Origin: an uncultured Butyrivibrio sp.
GTDB lineage: Bacteria; Bacillota; Clostridia; Lachnospirales; Lachnospiraceae
Assembly (NCBI GenBank): GCA_946536145.1
Contig: CAMNEA010000006.1
Coordinates: 16,566 to 80,565 of the forward strand
Reading direction: 5' to 3'
Length of the DNA: 64,000 nt
The notes beneath the pieces were generated by a model that saw only the letters and a list, made by a program, of their open reading frames with translations, was not told where the DNA came from and did no database searches. How positions within the stretch are numbered: the first letter of the stretch is position 1; each line of letters opens with the position of its first letter. Shown one piece after another: positions 45,655 to 54,219 of the stretch. Made by a program: the position numbers and the translations under genes.

Positions 45655-45996
45655 TCAGCTAAGTCCCATCACTAAAATTACAATTACAAATATTATTGAC
45701 AAAGAATTGAGAATTATCCCGAGATTGGGAAATAACTTAAAAATATCCCGTTCAAATCTTGACTGTATTCCGAGAACAATTCCCACAACAGAAAAAACTG
45801 CCGCCAGCATTGCCGCTGCGGCATATTTCACCTGGGCCTGCCCGCCGTCCCTGTATGTAAAAAAGACGGCACACCCCAGGGTCACCACTGATATGCACCC
45901 GAGAATGGCTGACATTACGCCTTTCTCGGGATGCCTGTTGTCTGTAAACATGTACCGGTCTCTGACCGGTTCAAACTTTCTTATCTTAATCCTCAT
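45655..45996 (-). CDS. Small membrane protein (DUF6142-like)
   Basis: 113 residues. After a charged N-terminus (RKFEPVRDRYMFTDNRHPEKG) come three membrane segments (about 27-47, 56-76 and 90-111). AGAAGG precedes ATG. It lies 10 bases after the 50-residue membrane protein and one base before the aminopeptidase, within the pyrE unit. The DUF6142 assignment is from memory and tentative. Function unknown. Confidence 0.78.
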   Translation of the reverse strand: MRIKIRKFEPVRDRYMFTDNRHPEKGVMSAILGCISVVTLGCAVFFTYRDGGQAQVKYAAAAMLAAVFSVVGIVLGIQSRFERDIFKLFPNLGIILNSLSIIFVIVILVMGLS

Positions 45997-46006
45997 GAGT
46001 GCCTTC

Positions 46007-46159
46007 TTAAAAAACTATATGCCTTCTGCTGGAGAGTAGCTTGCCTCCGCTGACAATAAGAAGGACTCCCATCGCTATGCCTGCGACTATGGAGATAACT
46101 CCAAATGCAATACTGAGCGCGCCGGATACTCCAAGCTGTTTGTATACTTTCTCTTCCAT
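46007..46159 (-). CDS. 50-residue single-pass membrane protein
   Basis: Absent from the ORF track. ATG 46159 follows AAGGGGG. The protein begins MEEKVYKQLGVSGALS and continues into a Gly-containing membrane segment (IAFGVISIVAGIAMGVLLIVSG) and a basic end (KLLSSRR). The positive C-terminus suggests it faces the cytoplasm. It is 15 bases after pyrE and 10 before the three-segment membrane protein, so it belongs to the same transcript. I know similar short proteins from Lachnospiraceae genomes, without known function. Confidence 0.8.
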   Translation of the reverse strand: MEEKVYKQLGVSGALSIAFGVISIVAGIAMGVLLIVSGGKLLSSRRHIVF

Positions 46160-46174
46160 TGAAATAATACCCCC

Positions 46175-46858
46175 TTATTTTGCACCGTACTCTGCATAGT
46201 ATGCATCAATCGATTTCTTGATGTCTTTGGTCAGAAGAACCTCGCCGTCGATCGGTCTGTTATACAGATATGAAACCACATCATTCATCGTAACTATGGA
46301 TGCGGCGGAGAATCCATATCTCTCCCTGATCTCGTCAAGAGCACTCATATCGGAATCCTGGCCCTTCTCCTGTCTGTTCAGTGATACCATAAGTCCGACT
46401 ATATCACAGTCAGCCTGTTCCTGAATGATAGGCACGGTCTCCTCTATCGACTTGCCTGATGTAGTTACATCCTCAATGATAAGAACCCTGTCTCCGTCGC
46501 GGAGCTTGGTCCCAAGAAGTATCCCCTTGTCGCCGTGATCCTTGATCTCTTTCCTGTTGGAACAGTATCTTATCTCTCTTCCGTAGAGTTCGCTGATGGC
46601 AATCGATGTTGCAACCGCAAGAGGTATCCCCTTATATGCCGGTCCAAAGAGAACATCGAACTCAAGTCCGAAGGTATCATGAATTGCCCTTGCATAATAA
46701 CTTCCAAGCTTTTTGAGCTGAGCGCCTGTAACATAGGCTCCTGCATTCATAAAAAATGGGGACTTGCGTCCACTCTTAAGTGTGAATTCACCAAACTTGA
46801 GGACGTTGCTGTCTACCATGAATTCAATGAACTCTTCCTTGTATCTTTCCATAACCAC
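46175..46858 (-). CDS. pyrE: Orotate phosphoribosyltransferase
   Basis: Joins orotate to PRPP, the fifth step of pyrimidine synthesis. About 227 residues. The PRPP-binding motif VLIIEDVTTSGKSIEE and LFGPAYKGIPLA are clear, as is the early FTLKSGRKSPFF. The start is GTG 46858, five bases after AAAGGAG; an ATG two codons later is the alternative. It is the first gene of a unit with two small membrane proteins and the aminopeptidase and has a good promoter. Other pyr genes are not adjacent. Confidence 0.95.
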   Translation of the reverse strand: MVMERYKEEFIEFMVDSNVLKFGEFTLKSGRKSPFFMNAGAYVTGAQLKKLGSYYARAIHDTFGLEFDVLFGPAYKGIPLAVATSIAISELYGREIRYCSNRKEIKDHGDKGILLGTKLRDGDRVLIIEDVTTSGKSIEETVPIIQEQADCDIVGLMVSLNRQEKGQDSDMSALDEIRERYGFSAASIVTMNDVVSYLYNRPIDGEVLLTKDIKKSIDAYYAEYGAK

Positions 46859-46906
46859 ATAGACTCCTTTATACGTTTGCTATTGAGAGACAGATTTCTC
46901 TCTAAA

Positions 46907-46934
46907 AGTATACCAAATTATTCTGTGTAGTAAA
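46907..46934 (-). promoter_or_regulatory. Promoter of the pyrE unit
   Basis: Minus strand TTTACT (46929-46934), 16-base spacer, TATACT (46907-46912) with TG one base upstream (extended -10). A small GAGAGA/TCTCTC hairpin (46885-46902) lies at the start of the leader. Confidence 0.65.
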
Positions 46935-46948
46935 CCGTTTTAAGACAA

Positions 46949-48145
46949 TTACTGCTCGATTGTTATAATATCTGAAAGCACATAGTGAAACAGCGGATAT
47001 GAGCAGTGATCATTTTCTATGTAACCTTTCCTTAGGTCATAAGTGTCCGACGGATCCTCAGGATTTACACCGGTATAATTGCCCTTATAAACAAAATCCA
47101 CCTCACCTTTCCTGAACCGTTCTATGGCTTTGTCCATTGCCTCCTGTGTTCCAAAGGCAGCCACCTGCTGGTTCAGATCCTCCATCTCAACCCAGCCGTT
47201 CTCAAATCCTGCAGATGCATCCGTGCCATACACATGAGCTGCCAGACCTTTTTCTATCTTCCTGTCGGCCATTACTGCATCAGCAGCAGCAAGCACATAG
47301 GGCTCCCAGCATATCCTTGAAGTAACAAGGGATGCAGCAGGTGCAACCTCGGACATACTCTGATTGTATCCGACAAAGTATACGGGTTTTCCCTCTGCGT
47401 TATTCTCCTCACAGGCAATCGCAGGACCGATCGTATCGGTGTGCTGCGAAATAACTATGCATCCATCATCTATAAGGCGCTGCGCAGAGCTCTTTTCCAG
47501 AGCGTAGCTGCTCCAGGTATTGGTGTAGCATACCTTCATGGTCGTTGATGAGACAACAGATCTTGCTCCAAGGAGAAATGCGGTATAACCCGAGATAACT
47601 TCCGGAGTAGGAAACGCGGCAACAAACCCAACAATTGCCTGTTCTTCCGAGATCACACCCTCAAGAATCATCTGTCTTATCTTCATACCCGCAGCTATTC
47701 CGCTGACATACCTGCCCTGGTAGGCCTCACCCTTGAAGGTGTGGTAATTGGAAGGAACAGATTTGCCGGTCATATCCATATACGAAGTCTGACAGAACTG
47801 GATATCGGGATATTGAGGAGCAAGCTCCATGACAACTTCGCTGTAACCGTTAAGGAATATTATGTCACAGCCCTTATCCGCAAGCTCCCTGAGCGGCTCT
47901 TCCATCTCCTCGTCAAGCACGTTGCTGCAGGAAAGGATGTCCACAGCATCTCCATATTTTTTCTCGAGCGCATCGCTTGCAAGGGAAAAATTGTAGGTAT
48001 ATGGCGTACTCTCGTCATTGTCATAGATAAAGCCAACTGTAAGGTGTTCCTTCCTGCCCATGATATTCAGGACACTGAAACAGGTATGAAAGGCAGCCAG
48101 CATGATCAGGCACGTCAGAACAGTCGCAATATAAACCCTTTTCAT
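46949..48145 (-). CDS. BMP/PnrA-family substrate-binding protein, membrane-anchored
   Basis: 398 residues. The N-terminal membrane segment (about 5-28) has no convincing lipobox, so the protein is probably tethered outside the cell. The body fits the Bmp/PnrA purine-nucleoside-binding type fold: LTVGFIYDNDESTPYTYNFS, LADKGCDIIFLNGYS, FKGEAYQGRYVSGIAAGM and CIVISQHTDTIGPAIAC. Its ATG overlaps the stop of the HD-GYP receptor gene (ATGA). There is no ABC permease or ATPase beside it, so I infer a sensing role: it may present a ligand to the receptor rather than to a transporter. Confidence 0.85.
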   Translation of the reverse strand: MKRVYIATVLTCLIMLAAFHTCFSVLNIMGRKEHLTVGFIYDNDESTPYTYNFSLASDALEKKYGDAVDILSCSNVLDEEMEEPLRELADKGCDIIFLNGYSEVVMELAPQYPDIQFCQTSYMDMTGKSVPSNYHTFKGEAYQGRYVSGIAAGMKIRQMILEGVISEEQAIVGFVAAFPTPEVISGYTAFLLGARSVVSSTTMKVCYTNTWSSYALEKSSAQRLIDDGCIVISQHTDTIGPAIACEENNAEGKPVYFVGYNQSMSEVAPAASLVTSRICWEPYVLAAADAVMADRKIEKGLAAHVYGTDASAGFENGWVEMEDLNQQVAAFGTQEAMDKAIERFRKGEVDFVYKGNYTGVNPEDPSDTYDLRKGYIENDHCSYPLFHYVLSDIITIEQ

Positions 48146-51100
48146 ACTTCTCCTCCTTTCTCCTTGGATGCTTTTCTTGCTTCCTCTTCCATCTCCGCAG
48201 CCTGGATCTTGCGGTCCTCTTCAACACGTCTTGCAAGCTCCTCTGCAGCTTCCTTGTCAGCATTCTGGATATCAGCCTGCTTCTGGGCGTAGATCTCGTC
48301 GAGGTTTATGACGCCCTTGTCAATTAGGCGGAAGAATGCATCCAGCGCATCGGGGTCAAACTGCGTTCCGCGCCCCCTTAGCATTTCATTCATAACATAG
48401 GCTGTGTCCATGTGGTTTCTGTAGACACGGTTGGAAGTCATCGCATCAAATGCATCGGCAACTCCTATAATACGTCCAAACAGAGGGATCTCCTCTCCCT
48501 TGAGTCCGTCCGGATAACCCTTGCCGTCATAGCGCTCATGGTGATACCTCGTGCCCTCTTCAACATGCTCTACAAGTGTGAAGTCCTTGAGTATCTCCGC
48601 GCCTCTTGTAACATGTGATTTCATCTGTACATACTCTTCATCTGTGAGCCTTCCCACCTTATTGAGCACGCTGTCAGGAACACCTATCTTGCCGATATCA
48701 TGCATCTGGGCAGCTTTCTTGAGGTTGGATAACATCCTCTCCTTCTGCCACCACTTAAAGCAGTTCATCTCCTGCGCTATAAGTACAGAGTACTCAGCAA
48801 CCCTCAGGGAGTGCTGATGGGTTCTGACGTCCTTGGCATCGACTGCATTTGCTATCGCCATTACCGTCTCATTGGCCATATTGATCTTTATCTGCTGCTG
48901 GTTGAGCTGTCTTTGAACAACAAACCATGTGAACCAGATAATGATCATAGACAGAATCAGTATCATATAGAAAAAGAAATATGGCTGTTCATAGAATTCG
49001 CCTATCTTGACAAGCTCAAACTTGCGCTCCTCCAAAACCCTGCTCCCTGCGCTGTCAAAAATAGCAAGGTGGAAGGTGTATGTACCTGCCGGAAGATTGA
49101 CGTAGACGATATTGTTGAGACTGCTCTGAGGAGAAATAGTCCACTGTCTGTCGTAGCCCTGAAGGTAGTAACCGACATTCGGCTCCTGTACCGTATAGTT
49201 GAGGATCTCAGGGGCAAGCTCTATCCTGCTGACTCCCTGCCCTACCTCTATGGCTCCCTTCTTCGTAACAGGCTGCTGTATTCCGTCAAGCTTAACCGAT
49301 GCCAGCTGCATTCTGTAGGAACGGACATCACTGTTGTATTTCTCAACGTCTATCATATATACGCCAGTATCACATGGAAGAAGCAGTTCTCCCTTGCCGC
49401 CGTAGCAGTTCCAGGAATTGGCTGTAAGGGATGTTCCAAGTCCTCTTCTTGCATCGAGAAGCTCCCAGGCAATCTCGCCGCCTGCGACAAGTTCATCTCT
49501 CTCAACCACATAGATTCCGGCACTTGACATAACAAAAAGAGTGTCTTCGTCCTTGACCCAGATATCGTAGTTGTTAAAATACGGGAACTTATCAAGTACT
49601 CTGATAGTGCCCTCAGGTTCAAGGTAGCACAGGCTGTTGCTGGTTACTATGAACACTCCCTCAGACTTTGGATCTTTTACTGTTCTAAGGATTACTTCAC
49701 TGCTAAGACCGTCTTCGCGCTTCAGCATATCTGTCACTTTGCCGTCCTTTATGACTGCGATGCCATCGCCGTCGGTACCGGCAAGAATGCTGCCGTCGCT
49801 CATCTCTGTTATGGTCAGTATCATTGAGTTGATAAGGCCGTCCTCATTGCGAATTGTCCTGACTACCTTATGGTCTTTGATGTAACTGATACCGCCTTCA
49901 CCTGCCGCGATGATTGTTCCGTCAGAAAGTCCTGTCACAATGCGGGCTCTCTTTCCAAAACTTCCGTTGTCAGCATCATAGGTCCATATCTCGCCATTCT
50001 GTGAATATTCTAAAAGCCCGTTTCCGTATGTGCATATCCACAGATGATTGTCCTCATCCACGTACATGCACCGTATGCGTACTCCTTCAAGCTCCTGCGT
50101 CATCTTATTATGAATCTGTCTGTGGCAGGGCTTATCCACGATATCAAGTCCCTTGTCGGTTCCGATATAGTAAAATCCGTGCCATGAAATAACCGCATTT
50201 ACAACTTTCCTCTCCATACCAATAGCTCCGTAGATATCCTTGAACGGAGATTTTGCAAGGCGAAGCAGTCCAAGTCTCGATGATGTAAACCACAGATTTC
50301 CCTGATAGTCATAGAGCATATTGTCAATTGAGTTATTAAATTCGTTGGTATTTAACCTGTGGTATCCGTTTATGTCAAAATATGCCACACCGCTGTCAGT
50401 GGTAATAAACAGTGTGCCATCGTTCAGATAGTTCATATTATTGATACTGCTCACATCCTCACAGGTCAGGATATCGGTCAGCTTTAATTTATCACCGAAA
50501 ATATCGTAGGAGTATATATGATTGGTAGAAGTTCCGACCATCAGCGTTCCGTCAGGTGAAAAAGCGCAGCAATTGAACAGCTCCTGGTCATCAGGGAGCT
50601 TTGCAGAAGTTAAGACATTGCCATTGCTAAGGAGAAAGAGTCTGCCGTCTGATGCGATCGTTGCAACATGACCGTTCTGATCTGCCGTGATACTCTCGGC
50701 ATAATAGACTTCATCAAGTGTATGCACAGCCTTAAGACCATTGTTCATCTCAATGATCTGCATACTGCTGCTGGTTCCTACATAGTAATATCCGTCTGTT
50801 CCACGGATTATAGACCTTACCGAATTGGATGGAAGCCCGCTCGAAGTATCTATCACATTGACTATCTCTTCACGGATTGCAATGGAAAGACCATTGTCGT
50901 TGGTGCCAATCCAGAGTCGTCCTTCTTCATCAACATAGAGGCAGTTGACATTCTTGACAGATTCATAATCATCGATCCAGCGAAACTCTTTTCCGTTATA
51001 GCGGTATAATCCTGCATAGGTTCCTATCCACAATACACCGTCATTGGTCTGCGCTATATCATTGGCTTCACCGCAGGGAAGACCATTGTTGCTGCTGTAG

Positions 51101-51801
51101 ATACTGTGAACATAGTCATTAAAATCCGGTGCCTCAACGTCAAATGTATTCTCTGCTCTTACGCCAAGCGGCATCGCAAAACCAAGACTGAGAAAAAGGC
51201 ATAAAGTCACAGCTGCCTTTCCAGCTTTTCCTTTTAGTTTTTCTTTCTCATTAGTCTGATCAATGTTCCAGTGCCTTATACGCACAAACAGATACAGAAG
51301 TGCGATCGTAAGTACCTTGTCGGTAAATTCAATGGCCAGCTGGCCGATAACATAGCAGGCAAAAGGCGGCCAGTCCCTGTCGATAAGATAATCAATGACT
51401 CCGTTTCCCCACTTATTGCCGCAATAGCCGCCGTCAAAAATCAGATTGATAGGAACCGATACTATAAGCGAAAAAAGAACCGAAAGTGTAGCGGCCTGCA
51501 TGAATCCGTAAAACCTGTCAAACCACTTTCCCTTTGCCGCAACTCCTATGATAATTCCAAGGGTAATACTCGTAATAGAATAGAAAAGTGAGATCTGGTT
51601 GATAATGCAAAACGCAATATTACCGGTCACTCCCACTACCGCTCCGCAGAAGGGACCGGCGAAGTAGGCACACAGAACTGTGCCAAGCGAATCTGCCCAG
51701 AGAGGCAGCTCCAGCCATGAACATAACAGTTTCCCTCCAATGTTCAGGCATACGCATAAAGCAACAAATAAAACTATCTGCCACGTTTTTCTCTTTTTCA
51801 T
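48142..51801 (-). CDS. Membrane receptor: ECF-like membrane domain, beta-propeller, Y_Y_Y domain and HD-GYP phosphodiesterase
   Basis: About 1219 residues. Residues 1-190 form about six membrane segments with an ECF-S-like arrangement (LADSLGTVLCAYFAGPFCGAV-type opening, TSITLGIIIGVAAKGKWF). Another membrane segment leads to a propeller of Reg_prop repeats (DGVLWIGTYAGLYRYNGKEF, EGRLWIGTNDNGLSI), a Y_Y_Y domain (GYYLQGYDRQWT, NLPAGTYTFHL), a membrane segment at about 925 and a C-terminal HD-GYP domain with intact HDIGKIGVPD and HHERYDGKGYP, which should hydrolyse cyclic-di-GMP. I start at ATG 51801, seven bases after AAGGGG; the track start (TTG) overlaps that site. The BMP gene overlaps its end. 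Confidence 0.88.
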   Translation of the reverse strand: MKKRKTWQIVLFVALCVCLNIGGKLLCSWLELPLWADSLGTVLCAYFAGPFCGAVVGVTGNIAFCIINQISLFYSITSITLGIIIGVAAKGKWFDRFYGFMQAATLSVLFSLIVSVPINLIFDGGYCGNKWGNGVIDYLIDRDWPPFACYVIGQLAIEFTDKVLTIALLYLFVRIRHWNIDQTNEKEKLKGKAGKAAVTLCLFLSLGFAMPLGVRAENTFDVEAPDFNDYVHSIYSSNNGLPCGEANDIAQTNDGVLWIGTYAGLYRYNGKEFRWIDDYESVKNVNCLYVDEEGRLWIGTNDNGLSIAIREEIVNVIDTSSGLPSNSVRSIIRGTDGYYYVGTSSSMQIIEMNNGLKAVHTLDEVYYAESITADQNGHVATIASDGRLFLLSNGNVLTSAKLPDDQELFNCCAFSPDGTLMVGTSTNHIYSYDIFGDKLKLTDILTCEDVSSINNMNYLNDGTLFITTDSGVAYFDINGYHRLNTNEFNNSIDNMLYDYQGNLWFTSSRLGLLRLAKSPFKDIYGAIGMERKVVNAVISWHGFYYIGTDKGLDIVDKPCHRQIHNKMTQELEGVRIRCMYVDEDNHLWICTYGNGLLEYSQNGEIWTYDADNGSFGKRARIVTGLSDGTIIAAGEGGISYIKDHKVVRTIRNEDGLINSMILTITEMSDGSILAGTDGDGIAVIKDGKVTDMLKREDGLSSEVILRTVKDPKSEGVFIVTSNSLCYLEPEGTIRVLDKFPYFNNYDIWVKDEDTLFVMSSAGIYVVERDELVAGGEIAWELLDARRGLGTSLTANSWNCYGGKGELLLPCDTGVYMIDVEKYNSDVRSYRMQLASVKLDGIQQPVTKKGAIEVGQGVSRIELAPEILNYTVQEPNVGYYLQGYDRQWTISPQSSLNNIVYVNLPAGTYTFHLAIFDSAGSRVLEERKFELVKIGEFYEQPYFFFYMILILSMIIIWFTWFVVQRQLNQQQIKINMANETVMAIANAVDAKDVRTHQHSLRVAEYSVLIAQEMNCFKWWQKERMLSNLKKAAQMHDIGKIGVPDSVLNKVGRLTDEEYVQMKSHVTRGAEILKDFTLVEHVEEGTRYHHERYDGKGYPDGLKGEEIPLFGRIIGVADAFDAMTSNRVYRNHMDTAYVMNEMLRGRGTQFDPDALDAFFRLIDKGVINLDEIYAQKQADIQNADKEAAEELARRVEEDRKIQAAEMEEEARKASKEKGGEV

Positions 51802-51824
51802 ACCCAATCCCCTTATTAATATTT

Positions 51825-52249
51825 TCAGAGCAGTATCCCTGCATGTATGGCATTTCTTGTTGAAAGAACATCCTCCCCAAGAATCTGTCGCAAAAGTTTG
51901 TCCGTATTGCTGTCATCGGCAACAAAAGATATCGCACCGTTATTGCCCAAAAGCGGCATGACATCCGTTGCAAATCTCGTCATCAGAGCCAGAGCATCGA
52001 TCCTGTCGCCTATAGTAATGAGAGATTCGATCACAACCTCGTTCTTTATCTCGGTCTTCTTGGACAGAATTATACCACTTATATTTGTCCCCATTATAGC
52101 ACCAAAACTCAGATCTTCGTCATATAAACCGCTTACAAAAATCCTGGGGTTTATGCTGTAGCACAAAAAGAGAGATGATACTGACCGATCTCTCTCTTAT
52201 GCTTGCGAGTATTGCCCTTCTCATCCACTGTGATCCTGCCGTACTTCAT
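51825..52249 (-). pseudogene. Frameshifted gene of unknown function
   Basis: ATG 52249, with AAGGAGG 13 bases upstream, opens MKYGRITVDEKGNTRKHKRE but stops after 33 codons. In the next frame a 113-codon ORF to 51825 encodes protein-like sequence (INPRIFVSGLYDEDLSFGAI, IGDRIDALALMTRFATDV) with no ribosome binding site of its own. Loss of one GA unit in the short GA repeat at about 52190-52196, or a gained T in the T5 run at about 52165-52169, would join them into one protein of about 140 residues. I do not recognise the family. Sequencing error is a possible explanation. Confidence 0.5.
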
Positions 52250-52256
52250 AGACCGT

Positions 52257-53957
52257 TTATAACCTCCTTATTGCAAGCATTGTTATATCGTCAAACTGAT
52301 CGGCGCTTTGCTTGAACTCATCAAGTTCATCCTTCATGGATTCTATGAGTTCTCTCGGCTGCATGTCCTTAAATCTGTTAAGTACCCTGCCTATCCTGTC
52401 AAGACCGAAGAGCTCTCCCCCTTCATCCTGGGCCTCAGCAACTCCATCTGTATAGACATAGAGCATTCCGCCCTCCGGAATTGTGAATGAATAATCCTCA
52501 TACTCCATTCCCTCAAGGCATCCCAGTACAACTCCATGTGGCTCCTCAAAGAGCTCAAAGCATCCGTCAATGCCCGTAATAAACGGAAATTCGTGTCCTG
52601 CGTTTGCGGCAGTTACCGTAAATGTCTCCGTGTCCACTATTCCAAGCCAGGCTGTGAGAAACATGGAGCTTGGATTGTCTGCACACAGACTGTCATTGGT
52701 TATACTAAGTACCTGCGCCGGTGTCCTTCCCGGGATGCAGTTGCTCCTTAGAAGTGATTTACTGGTCATCATGAAAAGAGCTGCCGGGATTCCCTTGTCA
52801 GAAACATCCGCAATGACCAGCCCTATGTGTGTTTCATCTATTCTGAAGAAATCATAAAAGTCTCCACCCACATCCCTTGCAGGTACCATAGTGGCAAATA
52901 GTTTAAACCTGTCATTTCCGGGAAAAGACTCAAAGTTTACCGGAAGTGCGCCGCTTTGTATATTCCTTGCAAGCTCAAGCTCGGTGGCAATTCTCTCTCT
53001 GGTAGCAGCATCCTTCCTGATCTGCAGGAATGATGCCTCTATTTCCTTCTCCATATCCACCATGGTCTTCCAGAGTTCTTCGATCTCATCGCCGGTGTTT
53101 AGCGCCAGATCTTCAAATACGGATCTGTACTCTCCGCCTTCACCATGATCGCCAATGTCTTTATACCGCCTTGCACTGGCGGTCAGCTCATCAAGAGGTC
53201 TGACAACGCGCATCTTCATCCTCTTGGCCGTTCTGTTTGAACACCAGAGAATAACAAGCAGCATCAAGGGAATATAAATACCAATTATTGTCCATATCTC
53301 ATTTGCAAGTTTGTCTAGCGGCACATTTACAGCAATATATCCCACAAGTTTGCCATACTCATCGTAGATTCCCCGATAGTCTGTACCTACCCAGCCCGAT
53401 GTCTTTCCATAAGCTACCGGCATAAACCAGTCCGACTTCATCGCTTTTTCTATGGTTGCAGGCTTTTCAATATCACCGTTGTCATCTGAAACCCACTGAG
53501 CCGGAAGATAAGCGCTGTCAGGATCGTTTCCATCCATTACAAAAACAAGTCGCTTTGCCCTTTCATCCATAAATACATAGGCAATATTATCAATCTGTGC
53601 TCTCTCCCTGATAAGTGACAGAACATTTCTTTTCGCAAGGAATTCTTCATCTATATATGGGATTATCAGCTGCTTATACTCATCAGAAAATTCATCTGCT
53701 CGGATTTCCTCAGGAGTTGAATAATATAATTCTTTTACCCACTTAATGGTGTCAAGGATATACTGCTCTCCAATGAGCTGTGTTGCTATCTCGCCCTCAT
53801 GGCGAAGCTCTCTCTTGTAGGTACCCATGGATGGGAAGATCACAATCAGGTGCACAATAAGCGTTGATAGTCCGAGAAGTACAAACATCCCAAAAAGGAT
53901 AGCCCTATTGACTACCCTTTCCAGTGAATCTTTTGGTTTTAATGATTTGTATGCCAT
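52257..53957 (-). CDS. Membrane-bound SpoIIE/RsbU-type PP2C phosphatase
   Basis: 566 residues. A membrane segment (about 20-43), an extracellular Cache-like domain of about 180 residues and a second membrane segment (about 228-248) lead to a HAMP-like linker and a coiled coil. The C-terminal 240 residues form a SpoIIE-type phosphatase with VPARDVGGDFYDFF, IADVSDKGIPAALFM and YTDGVAEAQDEGGELFG. Such enzymes remove phosphate from STAS-type regulator proteins in response to a signal. No STAS or anti-sigma gene is adjacent. The ribosome binding site is only one base from ATG, so translation may be weak or coupled. It lies 34 bases after the double-glycine peptide gene. Confidence 0.9.
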   Translation of the reverse strand: MAYKSLKPKDSLERVVNRAILFGMFVLLGLSTLIVHLIVIFPSMGTYKRELRHEGEIATQLIGEQYILDTIKWVKELYYSTPEEIRADEFSDEYKQLIIPYIDEEFLAKRNVLSLIRERAQIDNIAYVFMDERAKRLVFVMDGNDPDSAYLPAQWVSDDNGDIEKPATIEKAMKSDWFMPVAYGKTSGWVGTDYRGIYDEYGKLVGYIAVNVPLDKLANEIWTIIGIYIPLMLLVILWCSNRTAKRMKMRVVRPLDELTASARRYKDIGDHGEGGEYRSVFEDLALNTGDEIEELWKTMVDMEKEIEASFLQIRKDAATRERIATELELARNIQSGALPVNFESFPGNDRFKLFATMVPARDVGGDFYDFFRIDETHIGLVIADVSDKGIPAALFMMTSKSLLRSNCIPGRTPAQVLSITNDSLCADNPSSMFLTAWLGIVDTETFTVTAANAGHEFPFITGIDGCFELFEEPHGVVLGCLEGMEYEDYSFTIPEGGMLYVYTDGVAEAQDEGGELFGLDRIGRVLNRFKDMQPRELIESMKDELDEFKQSADQFDDITMLAIRRL

Positions 53958-53991
53958 ACCTTCTCAGCCGCCTGAAATGTCACTTACCGCC

Positions 53992-54153
53992 TTATGAGCC
54001 ACTGCCGAAAACACTGCCGTTTCCGCCTCCCTTATCAGTGTTATATCCTGATTCCGGATCCACATCTTTATTCGGTGGATTTACTCCTCCTGCAACATTT
54101 TGCAGAGCTGCCTCTTCCACTTCGAGTCCTTCTATGTTCTTATTGATATCCAT
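53992..54153 (-). CDS. 53-residue peptide with double-glycine leader
   Basis: I start at ATG 54153 (MDINKNIEG), five bases after the strong GGAGGT, not the track start. The N-terminal part ends in LEVEEAALQNVAGG, matching the bacteriocin-type double-glycine leader pattern (two hydrophobic-acidic positions, then V-x-GG). The predicted 30-residue mature part is VNPPNKDVDPESGYNTDKGG followed by GNGSVFGSGS: polar, Gly-rich and without Cys. It may be an exported signalling or antimicrobial peptide or a modified natural product. No C39 peptidase or modification enzyme is in the window. Confidence 0.7.
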   Translation of the reverse strand: MDINKNIEGLEVEEAALQNVAGGVNPPNKDVDPESGYNTDKGGGNGSVFGSGS

Positions 54154-54219
54154 TTGACACCTCCGTAGTATTATCATCTCTGTAAATTTATACGAACTGT
54201 GATAGGCTGTGGCAATTAT

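Noticed and set aside
48811-49527. Plus-strand ORF (238 codons)
   Set aside because: Antisense to the HD-GYP receptor gene, no family match or ribosome binding site.
52160-52200. Programmed -1 ribosomal frameshift
   Set aside because: No X XXY YYZ slippery heptamer in frame; simple frameshift mutation is more likely.
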